In this document: positions 43,030 to 52,034 of the stretch, piece by piece | Layout: every line of letters begins with the position of its first letter | How positions within the stretch are numbered: position 1 is the stretch's first letter | NCBI RefSeq assembly: GCF_001652915.1 | Contig: NZ_BBQI01000059.1 | Coordinates: forward strand, 62,001 to 126,000 | Length of the DNA: 64,000 bases | DNA from: Cupriavidus sp. D384 | Lineage (GTDB): Bacteria > Pseudomonadota > Gammaproteobacteria > Burkholderiales > Burkholderiaceae | Direction: 5' to 3' | Notes under the pieces: generated by a model | Told to the model about the DNA's origin: nothing | The model's database searches: none | What the model saw: only the letters and a program-made list of their open reading frames with translations | Position numbers and translations under genes: made by a program

Positions 43030-43132
43030 GCCCTTTCCCAAGCGCGGGAGAGGGGGCGTACCGGTCAGGCCTGATTTGCCCGTGGTGTCTTCCCTCTCCC
43101 GCCTGCGGGAGAGCGGCCGGGGGGGAGGACTG
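43030..43132. repeat. REP-like palindromic repeat, copy 2
   Basis: The core CGCGGGAGAGGG and CCCTCTCCCGCCTGCGGGAGAG recur here, between the GlxA-type regulator and the MFS gene, in the same form as the copy at 26097-26222. Both copies are strictly intergenic. Confidence 0.65.
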
Positions 43133-43150
43133 GCGCTTGCGTTGCCACGA

Positions 43151-44356
43151 TCATACTGCCGCCGCCATCGCCGCCGCCCGTTCCCGGCGCTGCCACGCCA
43201 GCGTCACGACCAGCGCAACGCCCAGCGCCGGCAGCACCGCCAGGTTCACCCCCTGCCAGCCCCAGACCGTCAGTACCTGGCCCGCCGCCAGCGTGGCGAT
43301 TGCAGTCAGCACCGCCGAGGAAAACTCGCTGACCGATTGCGTGCGCGCCCGTTCGCTGGGCCGGTAGCTGCCGGCCAGCAGCGTCGTGCCACCCACCGAC
43401 ATGAAATTCCAGCCCATGCCCAGGCACAGCAGTGCCACATAGAACGCCGCCAGCGACGTCGAGCACAGCGCCACCACGGCAGCCATTGCGGACAGCGCGA
43501 TGCCGGCCACGAGCATCACGGGATTGCCGAACCGCTGCAGCAACCATCCCGAGAAGAACGACGGCGCGTACATGCCCACCAGGTGCCATTCGATGATCTG
43601 CGCGCCCTGTGTGATGGTGTGGTGGCAGGCGATGGCCGCAATCGGCGTGGCCGTCATCACGAACATCATCACGGCGTTGCCGATGCCATTGTTGGCAAAC
43701 GACGCCAGGAATACCGGCTGCCGGACAATCTCGCCCAGCGGGCGCGCGGGCCGGGTGTCCGCCGCGGCGGCGGCCAGGGCGGCCGGCGATTCGCGGTACG
43801 CCAGCATCAGCAGCATCACGGTCAGCGCGCCGAAGACCGCCACCACCGCGTAGGACCCGGCAAACGGTGTCGGCAGCATCATGTCGGCGCTCCACGCGGC
43901 GATGGCCGGGCCGCACACGGCCGCGACCACGCCCCCGGTCAGCACCACCGAGATCACACGGGGCTTTTCTGGCGCGGGCGCGGCATCGGCGGCGGCCAGC
44001 CGGTAGAAGCGGGCAAACGACTGGAACACGCCCACCAGCGCCGTGCCAACGCAGAACAGCCAGAAGTCATGCCGCCAGATGGCCGCCACCGACACCCATC
44101 CGCCCAGCATGCAGGCCACGCCGCCCAGGCAGAAGGCGAAGCGGCGTCCGAAGCGCTCGATCACGAACGGCACGCCCATGGCCGTGGCCGCGCCCGCCAC
44201 GGTAATCAGCGCGAACGGCAGCGTGGCAAGCGCCTTGGCGGGCGCCAGTGTGTAGCCGACCAGCCCGGTCAGGGTCAGATCGACGGATATGGCGGACGTA
44301 AATAGCGCCTGGCACAGCGCCAGCACGCGCGCTTGCCGCATTGCAGGGGAAGCCAT
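43151..44356 (-). CDS. Major facilitator superfamily transporter
   Basis: The 401-residue protein has about twelve hydrophobic segments. Between helices 2 and 3 it has FVIERFGRRFAFCLGG, a variant of the MFS loop motif; later helices include IAALACHHTITQGAQ-type loop sequence and LLCLGMGWNFMSVGGTTLLAG. Substrate is unknown. It is transcribed toward the GlxA-type regulator. The start at 44356 (MASPAMRQAR) gives a short cytosolic N-terminus and is preferred over one 69 nt upstream. Confidence 0.88.
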   Translation of the reverse strand: MASPAMRQARVLALCQALFTSAISVDLTLTGLVGYTLAPAKALATLPFALITVAGAATAMGVPFVIERFGRRFAFCLGGVACMLGGWVSVAAIWRHDFWLFCVGTALVGVFQSFARFYRLAAADAAPAPEKPRVISVVLTGGVVAAVCGPAIAAWSADMMLPTPFAGSYAVVAVFGALTVMLLMLAYRESPAALAAAAADTRPARPLGEIVRQPVFLASFANNGIGNAVMMFVMTATPIAAIACHHTITQGAQIIEWHLVGMYAPSFFSGWLLQRFGNPVMLVAGIALSAMAAVVALCSTSLAAFYVALLCLGMGWNFMSVGGTTLLAGSYRPSERARTQSVSEFSSAVLTAIATLAAGQVLTVWGWQGVNLAVLPALGVALVVTLAWQRRERAAAMAAAV

Positions 44357-44489
44357 CGGGGTCTCCGGATTCTGGAAAAGGGATGGTTTCCAGCGTACGG
44401 GCCCGGTCAGGCGGCCGACGGACAATGTTCAGCCGAATCCTGCCAAGTGCCGGCGTCTCCCCCGGCACCCACCCGGAGTTCCGAAGTTG

Positions 44490-47400
44490 TCAGTTGAACA
44501 CGTCCTGCCGGTAACGGCCCTGCGCCACGAGACCGGCGAACCAGTCCGACGCCGCCTCGGGGGTCATGCCGCCCTGCTCCGCGCCGATCTCGATCAGCAC
44601 CTGCCGCACGGCAGGCGCCATGCGGCGGCCGTCGCCGCAGACATAGACCATCGCCCCGGCCTGCAGCTGTACCCAGACCTGCGCGCGCCGCTGCCAGAGC
44701 AGATCCTGCACATAGCGCGCCTCGCCCGGCAGCACCGAATACGCGGTGTGCACCTCGGCAACGCCCGCTTCGGACCACGCTGCGATTTCGTCGTGGAACA
44801 GCCAGTCGTGTGCGGGGTGGCGGCAGCCGAAATACAACTGCACCGGCGTGACCGGTTGCCCGGCCGCCTGCTGGGCGGCGCGTTCTTCCAGAAAGCCCCG
44901 GAACGGCGCGATGCCGGTACCGGGGCCGACCAGCAACATCGGCACCGCCGGATCGGCTGGCGGGGCGAATGGCGGATTTGGCGTGCGGATCGACGCCGAC
45001 ACGCGCGCGCCCGGCGGCAGCGCCTGCAGCCATGTCGAGGCCACGCCCCGAAACTGGCCGCGCCCCGACAGCGCTGGCGCCCAGACCGTGCCCACCAGCA
45101 GCGTGGCGACGCCCGGCGAGACCCGCGGCGACGACGCAATCGAATAGAAGCGCGGCCGCATCGGCACGGTGCAGGCCAGCAGTTGCGGGAGCGTCAGCGT
45201 GATGGCCGGAAAGCGGACCAGGGTGTCGAGCACGTTCAGGCGCCGCGCGGCCACCTGGGTGGCGTAGCCGGTATCGGCATCGTCGGCGGCCAGCTGCTCC
45301 AGCGACTGCCGGGTGAACGGGCAGCGCGTGGCTTGGGCCAGCGCACGCAGCGTCTGGCGCGACACCACATCCTGCAACTCGACAAAGTGCGTCAGCAGTT
45401 GCCGCAATGGCAGCGTTTCGCCAATTGGCAGCCCGCGCCCGGCACCTTGCGGGGCGGACAGCGTGACCATGGCATCGGGATCGAGGTCGAGCCGCTCGCA
45501 GAGCGCCATCACCTGCGTGGCATCGTTTTGTGGCCAGACCGCGACATGATCGCCCGTCTGATAGGTGGTCCCCGGCGGCAGTTGCAGCCGGATGTCGCGC
45601 GTCGACGTGCGCGGCGCCTCGATGGCGAAGTCCCAAAGCCCGGCGGGATCGCCAACCAGTTCGGTATTGGTCTGCACCGTGAAGGTCTGCGTGCCGGCCG
45701 GCAGCGTGTCGGCACGCATGGCATCGACGCTGCGCAACTGCACGTCCACGCTGATGCCGCCCGCGCTGGCGCCATCGGCCTGCAGCGCCTGCCACAGCTG
45801 CGCCAGCCAGCGCTCAGCCGCCTGGTCGAAGTCGGCGTTGCCATCGGCTTCGCCACGCGGCAGCAGCGGCACCCCGCCGGCGGCCGTGAAGAAGTCGAAC
45901 ACGCGGCGCGGGAAGGCCTGGTACGTCGCCCATTGCGAATTGCCGCAACCCAGCAGCGCCAGACGCAGGCCTTCGGCGCGGTAACCGCTGGCGCTGCCGG
46001 CATCGAGCATCGCTTCGAACCGGCGGCCCGAGTCCGGCGCGCGGCCGTTGTAGGTGGCGGCCACCACAACCAGCAGGCCCGATGTGGGCAAGGCATCCAC
46101 CACATCGTCCAGATCGGCCAGCGTGGCGTCGAACCCGGCCGCCACGGCGCCGCCGTGGATCTGCTCGGCCAGTTCGCGCGCAGTGCCCAGGCTGGACGCG
46201 CACAGCACGGTCATGGACTGGCCGTTGCCCCGCACGTCGGCCTGCGCGGCGCCGGCCACCACTTCAGACACGGCAGGCACGGCAATCCGCTCGTGCGGAC
46301 GCCGCCGCCGGGCGCGCAGCACGAAATTGTCGGGCTTGATCGTCAGTGTTTCCTTGAGCCGGAACTGGTAGTCGTAAGGGTCGTGGAACGCGAAGTTGCG
46401 CAGCATCAGCGCCAGCGCAAGCTTGGCCTCGGTCAGCGCGAACTGGCGGCCGATGCAGGCCCGCTCGCCATGGCCGAACGGCATGTAGGCATGCGCGGGC
46501 AGCTTCGCCTCGTTCCCGGGCAGGAAGCGGTCGATGTCGAACCGCTCTGGGTTCTCCCACACCTTCGGATCGCGATGCAGCGCCGTCAGCACCACCGAGA
46601 TGCGACGGTTCTGCCGCAAGCGGTAGCGGCCGCCGATCACCACATCGTCGAACGGCGCCACGGCGAAAGCCGGCGCGGTGGGCCACAGGCGTAGTGTTTC
46701 CTTCAACACGCGGTCCAGCACGGGCAGGCGTGCCAGGTCGGCGTAGACCGGCGGGGCATCGCCGGGTAGCACGGCATCCACCTCGGCATAGGCCTGGGCC
46801 AGCACGGCCGGATTGCGCAGCAGCTCGTACAGCGTGAAGGTCAGCAGGCCGCTGGTGGTCTCGTGGCCGGCGATCAGGAACGTGATGACCTGGTTGCGGA
46901 TATTGGCGTCGTCGAGCTGGCGATCCGTTTCGGGGTCGCGCGCCTCGAGCATCAGGTTCAGCAGGTCCATGCCCGGCCGGGGCGCGGCGCGGCGCTGGCG
47001 GATCACGTCGTCCACCAGGTTGCGCATATAGGCCACATCGTCGGCGAACTGCCGATGCGCGCGGCCCATGAAACGGTCCTGGATCGGCAGCCGCGTAAGC
47101 TTGCGCATGGCCTCTTCCAGCGCACCCACCATCGCCACGATAAACGGGTCCAGCTGCTCGCTGGCGAACGATTCGAAGTCGTAGCCGAAGCCGGACAGTG
47201 CGATGGTGTCGAGCGTCAGCCGCGTCATGTCGTCGGCCACGGCAATATCGGCATCGGGCCCCTTGTGGTCCCACTTGTCCACCAGCCGGTTGGCGACGCG
47301 CAGCATCACGTCGAAGTAGCCCTTCATCGCGCGCTGGCTGAACGCGGGCATCAGGATGCGATGCGCGCAGCCCCAGTTCGGCTCGTCGCTATGGGCGGTG

Positions 47401-47684
47401 AACAGGCCGTCGCCGGCCATGTCGCGCAGATACGACAGCGGCGGCCCGATGATCTTGCGAAAGCGCGCCGGGTCGCACACCTCGGCCACCAGCGCCACCG
47501 ACGACACGAATGGCACGCGCCGGCCGGCAAAGTCGAGCTCGAAGATGCCGTCGTGATGGCGGCTGCGCGCCAGCAGATGCTGGCCGACTTCGCCGGGCGT
47601 AATCTGGAACAGGTTGCCGACGATGGGCCAGCCCGGGTCGCGCGGGATCGGTTCCAGGGCGGCGGCGGCATTGACGGATGACAT
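44490..47684 (-). CDS. CYP102-type self-sufficient P450 fatty-acid monooxygenase (P450/CPR fusion)
   Basis: The 1064-residue fusion matches P450-BM3 in plan and length. The haem domain (1-460) has AGHETTSG at 272-279, E329-R332 and the haem ligand Cys410 in FGHGERACIGRQ. GDGLFTA near 91-97 carries the BM3 Phe87 equivalent, and an Arg near 55 may be the carboxylate anchor. A flavodoxin domain (about 475-620) with CASSLGTARELAEQIHGG, an FAD domain (PRFYSIASSPRV) and an NADPH end (VGPGTGIAPFRGFLEER, YVCGDGRRMA) follow. It should hydroxylate medium or long fatty acids without a separate reductase. No TetR regulator is adjacent. Confidence 0.95.
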   Translation of the reverse strand: MSSVNAAAALEPIPRDPGWPIVGNLFQITPGEVGQHLLARSRHHDGIFELDFAGRRVPFVSSVALVAEVCDPARFRKIIGPPLSYLRDMAGDGLFTAHSDEPNWGCAHRILMPAFSQRAMKGYFDVMLRVANRLVDKWDHKGPDADIAVADDMTRLTLDTIALSGFGYDFESFASEQLDPFIVAMVGALEEAMRKLTRLPIQDRFMGRAHRQFADDVAYMRNLVDDVIRQRRAAPRPGMDLLNLMLEARDPETDRQLDDANIRNQVITFLIAGHETTSGLLTFTLYELLRNPAVLAQAYAEVDAVLPGDAPPVYADLARLPVLDRVLKETLRLWPTAPAFAVAPFDDVVIGGRYRLRQNRRISVVLTALHRDPKVWENPERFDIDRFLPGNEAKLPAHAYMPFGHGERACIGRQFALTEAKLALALMLRNFAFHDPYDYQFRLKETLTIKPDNFVLRARRRRPHERIAVPAVSEVVAGAAQADVRGNGQSMTVLCASSLGTARELAEQIHGGAVAAGFDATLADLDDVVDALPTSGLLVVVAATYNGRAPDSGRRFEAMLDAGSASGYRAEGLRLALLGCGNSQWATYQAFPRRVFDFFTAAGGVPLLPRGEADGNADFDQAAERWLAQLWQALQADGASAGGISVDVQLRSVDAMRADTLPAGTQTFTVQTNTELVGDPAGLWDFAIEAPRTSTRDIRLQLPPGTTYQTGDHVAVWPQNDATQVMALCERLDLDPDAMVTLSAPQGAGRGLPIGETLPLRQLLTHFVELQDVVSRQTLRALAQATRCPFTRQSLEQLAADDADTGYATQVAARRLNVLDTLVRFPAITLTLPQLLACTVPMRPRFYSIASSPRVSPGVATLLVGTVWAPALSGRGQFRGVASTWLQALPPGARVSASIRTPNPPFAPPADPAVPMLLVGPGTGIAPFRGFLEERAAQQAAGQPVTPVQLYFGCRHPAHDWLFHDEIAAWSEAGVAEVHTAYSVLPGEARYVQDLLWQRRAQVWVQLQAGAMVYVCGDGRRMAPAVRQVLIEIGAEQGGMTPEAASDWFAGLVAQGRYRQDVFN

Positions 47685-47815
47685 GGATGGGGCTTCCCTT
47701 GTCGAGATCGGAATTGGCTGGGCAGCGCGATGCCAGAGCATGCCTGTCAATCGCCGCATTGTCCCGCCCCGCCATCGAGCGTTTGAAATATTTGTTCGAG
47801 TTCAGAGGCGGACCT

Positions 47816-48220
47816 CTAATCGATCACCCGCCCGCGCAGCGCCTTGATCTGGCCGCGCTGGACCTTGGCATCCAGCCGCCGCACCTTCGCCGCGCGGGTA
47901 GGCCGCGTGGCGCGCCGGATGCGCGGCGCCTGGGCCACGCTGCGCACCAGTTCGTGCAGGCGGCGGACGGCTTCCTCGCGGTTCATCTCCAGGCTGCGGT
48001 GCTGCTGTGCCTTGATGACGATCACGCCGTCGCGCGTGATCCGGTGGTCGTGCAGCGCCAGCAGCCGGTCCTTGTGATCGGCGGCCAGCGACGACGTGCG
48101 CACGTCATAGCGCAGGTGTACCGCATTGGACACCTTGTTGATGTTCTGCCCGCCCGCGCCCTGCGCGCGGATTGCAGTGATCTCGTATTCGTGGTGAGGG
48201 ATGAACAGGTCGTCGGCCAT
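47816..48220 (-). CDS. arfB: ArfB, alternative ribosome-rescue peptidyl-tRNA hydrolase
   Basis: ArfB frees ribosomes stalled on non-stop mRNA. The 134-residue protein has GGQ at 23-25 within AQGAGGQNINKVSNAVHLRYDV, then a basic C-terminal tail (RATRPTRAAKVRRLDAKVQRGQIKALRGR) that would insert in the mRNA channel. The Met at 48220 is used, as residues upstream are not conserved. It is 131 nt upstream of the P450 gene on the same strand, and transcription may continue into it. Confidence 0.94.
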   Translation of the reverse strand: MADDLFIPHHEYEITAIRAQGAGGQNINKVSNAVHLRYDVRTSSLAADHKDRLLALHDHRITRDGVIVIKAQQHRSLEMNREEAVRRLHELVRSVAQAPRIRRATRPTRAAKVRRLDAKVQRGQIKALRGRVID

Positions 48221-48268
48221 GCGGCGCATCATAGCAACGCATGGCACGACGGTGTGCGCCGGATCGGA

Positions 48269-49660
48269 TCACGGCGCCGGCTTGATGTTCTGGTTCGAGC
48301 AGAACAGGTTCTGCGGATCGTACGTCCGCTTGGCGCGCGCCAGCCGGTCGAAGTTGTGGCCGTAGGCCGCGCCGACGCGCGCGGTTTCGTCCTCGGTCAT
48401 GAAATTCACATACACGCCGCCAGTGGCATAGGGCGCCGTGGCATTGAAGAAATCACGCGCCCAGCCGATGCAGGTGGCGTCCTCGTCGGTGCGGTCCCAG
48501 CGCGAATGGACATTCATCACATAGCGGGCGTCGCGATGGTGGTACGCCGTGGCGTCGGGCGCCACGCGGTTGGCGACGCCGCCCACCTGGCCGATGAAGA
48601 TCTCGGCATGGGCCGACGGGCCGCGCGCTGCGAAATCGGTCATCAGGTCGATGGCCGCGTCGTCCAGGCGCGTGAAGTTGTGCGACTTCCAGTAGTTGCG
48701 CGCGCCCGGCGTCAACAGCGGATCGAACGCCTGCTGCCACGCCGCATACGGCATCTGCCCGACATGTTCGCCTATGGCCTGGCCAAACCCGCGCAACGGG
48801 TCGATCGCCTTGTCGGCCTTGGCGGGGTCGCCGTTATGAAAAACCGCCAGCACCACCACATTGGCGCCATGTGCCGACGACGGCAGGAACGGCAGCGGCG
48901 GCGCCTTGCGCAGGACAACCCAGACGTTCATGTCTTCGGGCATGGCCGATTCCGCAAAAGCACGGTACTGGCGCAGCACCGATTTGCCTTCCGCGGCCGG
49001 AAACACGATCAGCCCGGCGGTTACCAGCGGGCCCACGGCGTGCAGCCTGAACTCGAACAGCGTGACCACGCCGAAGTTGCCGCCCCCACCGCGCAGGGCC
49101 CAGAACAGTTCCGCCTCGTGGTTGGCGTCGGCCCAGCAACGCTGACCGTCGGCCGTCACCACCTCGCATCCCAGCAGGTTATCGACGGTCATGCCGTACT
49201 GGCGCGTCAGCCAGCCGAAGCCGCCGCCCAGCGTCAGCCCGGCCACGCCAGTTGTCGAGTTGATGCCCAGCGGCGTAGCCAGGCCCAGGGCCTGCGCCTC
49301 GTGGTCGAAATCGCCCAGCGTGGCGCCGGGGCTGACCCAGGCCACGTTGTCACGCGGATCGATATGGACACTTCGCAACGCCGACAGGTCGACAACCAGC
49401 CCGTCATGGCAGATGGCGCTGCCCGCAATGTTGTGGCCCCCGCCGCGTACGGCGATCGCCAGGCCATGATCGCGCGCGAAATTGACGGCCTGCATGACGT
49501 CCGCAGTGCCCGTGCACTGGACGATGACCGCGGGCCGCCGGTCGACGGTGGCATTCCAGACGGTGCGCGCGACGTCGTAGCCAGCGTCGTGCGGCAGCAG
49601 TACCTTGCCGCGCACGGCCTTGCGCAGCATGTCGATGTGGTCGGCGGCAAGCGTGGGCAT
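48269..49660 (-). CDS. BBE-type FAD-linked oxidase
   Basis: The 463-residue protein has a PCMH-type FAD-binding half, with AVRGGGHNIAG giving the likely covalent-histidine site near 86, and LGGGFGWLTRQYGMTVDNLLGCEVVTADG. A berberine-bridge-type C-terminal half ends YDPQNLFCSNQNI. The cysteine of bicovalent BBE enzymes is not seen before VAGLTLGGG (here NSTTG), so the FAD is probably attached only through His. Such enzymes oxidise sugars or alcohols with O2. The start at 49660 has GGGAGGG ahead; a longer frame upstream is rejected. Confidence 0.88.
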   Translation of the reverse strand: MPTLAADHIDMLRKAVRGKVLLPHDAGYDVARTVWNATVDRRPAVIVQCTGTADVMQAVNFARDHGLAIAVRGGGHNIAGSAICHDGLVVDLSALRSVHIDPRDNVAWVSPGATLGDFDHEAQALGLATPLGINSTTGVAGLTLGGGFGWLTRQYGMTVDNLLGCEVVTADGQRCWADANHEAELFWALRGGGGNFGVVTLFEFRLHAVGPLVTAGLIVFPAAEGKSVLRQYRAFAESAMPEDMNVWVVLRKAPPLPFLPSSAHGANVVVLAVFHNGDPAKADKAIDPLRGFGQAIGEHVGQMPYAAWQQAFDPLLTPGARNYWKSHNFTRLDDAAIDLMTDFAARGPSAHAEIFIGQVGGVANRVAPDATAYHHRDARYVMNVHSRWDRTDEDATCIGWARDFFNATAPYATGGVYVNFMTEDETARVGAAYGHNFDRLARAKRTYDPQNLFCSNQNIKPAP

Positions 49661-49873
49661 GATGACCCTCCCTTCTTCGCATCCAGGATCTTCCTGGGAA
49701 AGGTTGTTCATGCAAGGCACGCGCCAGGCGCCGGGGAACGGCTTCGCTGCAACGGTTGCGGCGATGGTGTGCGTGCTTATGACCAAGCCGTCAGCACAAT
49801 CTGTTGCACTCTTGAGGCGGCGGTGGAGAGACATCGGCGCGGATCGAACGAACGGGCAAGCGAGCCGGCCACC

Positions 49874-51100
49874 CTACCCCTTCACGCAAACCACCTGCCG
49901 CAGCGTGTGGACAACCTCCACAAGGCTGCTCTGGGCCGCCATGACGGCGTCGATGTCCTTGTATGCCATCGGAATCTCGTCGATGACGTCCGCGTCCTTG
50001 CGGCATTCGACGTGCGCAGTGGCCTTGACCTGATCCGCCACCGTATAGCGGCGCCTGGCCTCGTTACGGCTCATCGTGCGGCCAGCCCCGTGGCTGCAGG
50101 AACAGAAGCTTTCGGCGTTCCCCAGCCCGCGCACGATAAAGCTCTTCGCGCCCATCGATCCCGGGATAATGCCGAGCTGGCCCTTCTGTGCCGACACCGC
50201 GCCCTTGCGCGTCACGAAAATGTCCGCGCCGAAGTGGCGCTCCTTCTGCACATAATTGTGGTGGCAGTTCACCGCGTGCTCGTCCACGTCGAACGGCTTG
50301 CCGATGACTGCCCGTGCGGCACCGATCACGGCCGCCATCATGACTTCGCGGTTGCGACGCGCGTATTCCTGCGCCCAGCCCACAGCCTCGACGTAGTCGT
50401 CAAAGTGCTTGCTGCCCTCTTCGAAGTACGCCAGGTCGCGATCGGGCAGGTTGGCGATGTGCTGGCGCATGTCCTGCTGCGCCAGTTCGATGAACTGCGT
50501 GCCGATGGCATTGCCCACGCCCCGGGATCCGCTATGCAGCATGAACCAGACCGTGTCGCGCTCATCCAGGCAGACTTCGATGAAGTGGTTACCCGTGCCG
50601 AGCGTTCCCAGGTGGACGTGGTTGTTGGTCCGCGCCAGCTTCGGATACTTCTCGCAGATGCGTTCGAAGCCCGGCACCAGCGTTTTCCACATGTCATCCA
50701 CGCGATGGGGCGCACGATCGCCCCAGGCGCCTGGGTCCCGCCTGCCCGGCGCGCGGCCATGCGGCACCGCACGCTCGATGGCGCCACGCAGCCCGTGTAG
50801 TGAATCGGGCAGGTCCGTCGCCTTGAGCGTGGTGCGTGCCGCCATCATGCCGCAGCCAATATCGACACCGACTGCAGCGGGGATGATCGCGCCCTGGGTA
50901 GGAATCACCGTGCCGATCGTAGATCCCTTGCCCAGATGTACGTCCGGCATCACGGCCAGATGGCGAAAGACGAACGGCATGCGTGCGGTGTTCTGCAGCT
51001 GGCGGCGTGCATCCTCCTCGACGGGCACGCCGACCGTCCACATCTTGACTGGCTTGCCATGGGACAGCGTCATCAGTTGGTAATCGGTCTTCTCACTCAT
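49874..51100 (-). CDS. rtcB: RtcB, GTP-dependent RNA-splicing ligase
   Basis: RtcB joins RNA 3'-phosphate or cyclic-phosphate ends to 5'-OH ends. The 408-residue length equals E. coli RtcB. Metal and guanylate sites are visible: MPDVHLGKGSTIGTVIP, GVDIGCGM (metal Asp/Cys), NHVHLGTLGTGNHFIEV, LHSGSRGVGNAIG and SCSHGAGRTMSRNEA with the catalytic His just before GAGR. No RtcA or RtcR is adjacent, so it is not in the sigma-54-controlled rtcBA layout. The start at 51100 is preferred over an upstream Met. Confidence 0.96.
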   Translation of the reverse strand: MSEKTDYQLMTLSHGKPVKMWTVGVPVEEDARRQLQNTARMPFVFRHLAVMPDVHLGKGSTIGTVIPTQGAIIPAAVGVDIGCGMMAARTTLKATDLPDSLHGLRGAIERAVPHGRAPGRRDPGAWGDRAPHRVDDMWKTLVPGFERICEKYPKLARTNNHVHLGTLGTGNHFIEVCLDERDTVWFMLHSGSRGVGNAIGTQFIELAQQDMRQHIANLPDRDLAYFEEGSKHFDDYVEAVGWAQEYARRNREVMMAAVIGAARAVIGKPFDVDEHAVNCHHNYVQKERHFGADIFVTRKGAVSAQKGQLGIIPGSMGAKSFIVRGLGNAESFCSCSHGAGRTMSRNEARRRYTVADQVKATAHVECRKDADVIDEIPMAYKDIDAVMAAQSSLVEVVHTLRQVVCVKG

Positions 51101-51267
51101 CTTGCATCCTGTCTGTCTCTTTTCCGACGCGCCGCGCATCGATTTCCCTGTCCATTGGGCCTGAAGCCAGCCGGGCCGTTCCGCATCCGGGCCTTCCGCC
51201 CAATATCCGACTCCCCCGGGCTGGTGCTAGAACGGAAGTTCGGCGCCGACAAAATAATGGGGATGCC

Positions 51268-51603
51268 ATGAAACGCCTGCCACTGATCCTTGCCCTCTGG
51301 ACGGCCCTGCTGCTTGCCGGCTGCTACTACGGATATCCTCCCGGGCCCGTACCCGGACCCACCAGCTACGACCGCTCGTTCTACGCCGCTGCCGACGCGA
51401 TGCGCGACCAGGGCGTGGCAGTCCAGACGCAGGAACCGACAACCGGCAATATCACCGGCTACTACGGCAGTACCCCCGTAGCGGCAATGATCCGCCAGCA
51501 GGCTGACGGCAGCGTGCGCGTGGAATTCCAGGCAGCGGATTCGCGCGATCCGGGGCTGGTCAACCGGATCACGCAGAGCTATCAACGGCGGATGGGTCGG
51601 TAA
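51268..51603 (+). CDS. Small lipoprotein, unknown function
   Basis: The 111-residue protein has a clear lipoprotein signal, LPLILALWTALLLAGC (lipobox Cys19), then a Pro/Gly/Tyr-rich segment YYGYPPGPVPGPTSY and a small folded region ending TQSYQRRMGR. No family is recognised. It is divergent from rtcB, sharing a 167-nt promoter gap, and is followed by a terminator at 51607. Confidence 0.75.
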   Translation: MKRLPLILALWTALLLAGCYYGYPPGPVPGPTSYDRSFYAAADAMRDQGVAVQTQEPTTGNITGYYGSTPVAAMIRQQADGSVRVEFQAADSRDPGLVNRITQSYQRRMGR

Positions 51604-51606
51604 CGC

Positions 51607-51644
51607 AAATCGGCCGTCGCGAACGCATCGCAACGGCCGATTTT
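51607..51644 (+). terminator. Intrinsic terminator after the lipoprotein gene
   Basis: AAATCGGCCGT pairs with ACGGCCGATTT across a 15-nt loop and runs into TTTTCCC, 4 nt after the stop. The A-rich left arm makes it usable by transcription from either side. Confidence 0.85.
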
Positions 51645-52034
51645 CCCGCACTGTATATCCCTCCCCATGTGGGACTTTTTCAGGCATCCGAATTTTCGTA
51701 ATATGGCGGATTCGCAGTTGCCATACATGGCTTTGCCCAGGTACTCAAAGAAAGTGCCCGGGATAAAAAAAGAAATATGAAATCCGGTCATTCAGTCGAA
51801 GAATTCTCCGCCTCCCCCCTGTTTCCGTGCCGCATCACGGCGCCGCATAACCTCCATCCCAGCCACTGAGGACATTTCCATCCGGCCAGCGCCGGATAGG
51901 TAATGCCCTTTGCGCGCGCGGTTTCATACCAGCGCGAATGTGCCGTTATTTCAGTCAGGCGACTGGCATGACGGGGCGTTTGCTCGCGGGCGACTCCCAT
52001 GTGCAGCCGTTGCCGCCCACCAATCGTTCTTCAA
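51645..52034. other. Gap upstream of the acyltransferase gene
   Basis: About 390 nt with lower GC, notably 51655-51790, containing A-rich blocks (AAAAAAAGAAATATGAAA near 51766). A 70-codon minus-strand frame at 51788-52000 has no ribosome site or known family and is not annotated. AT enrichment next to a cell-surface acyltransferase is a possible mark of transfer. Confidence 0.45.

Noticed and set aside
47678-50800. Very long open frame opposite arfB, the BBE-type oxidase and rtcB
   Set aside because: It is the antisense shadow of three well-supported genes; its translation has no family pattern and is rich in Arg, His and Ala as expected of GC-rich antisense.
51788-52000. 70-codon minus-strand frame upstream of the acyltransferase
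   Set aside because: No ribosome site, no recognised family, and it lies in a compositionally mixed intergenic gap.
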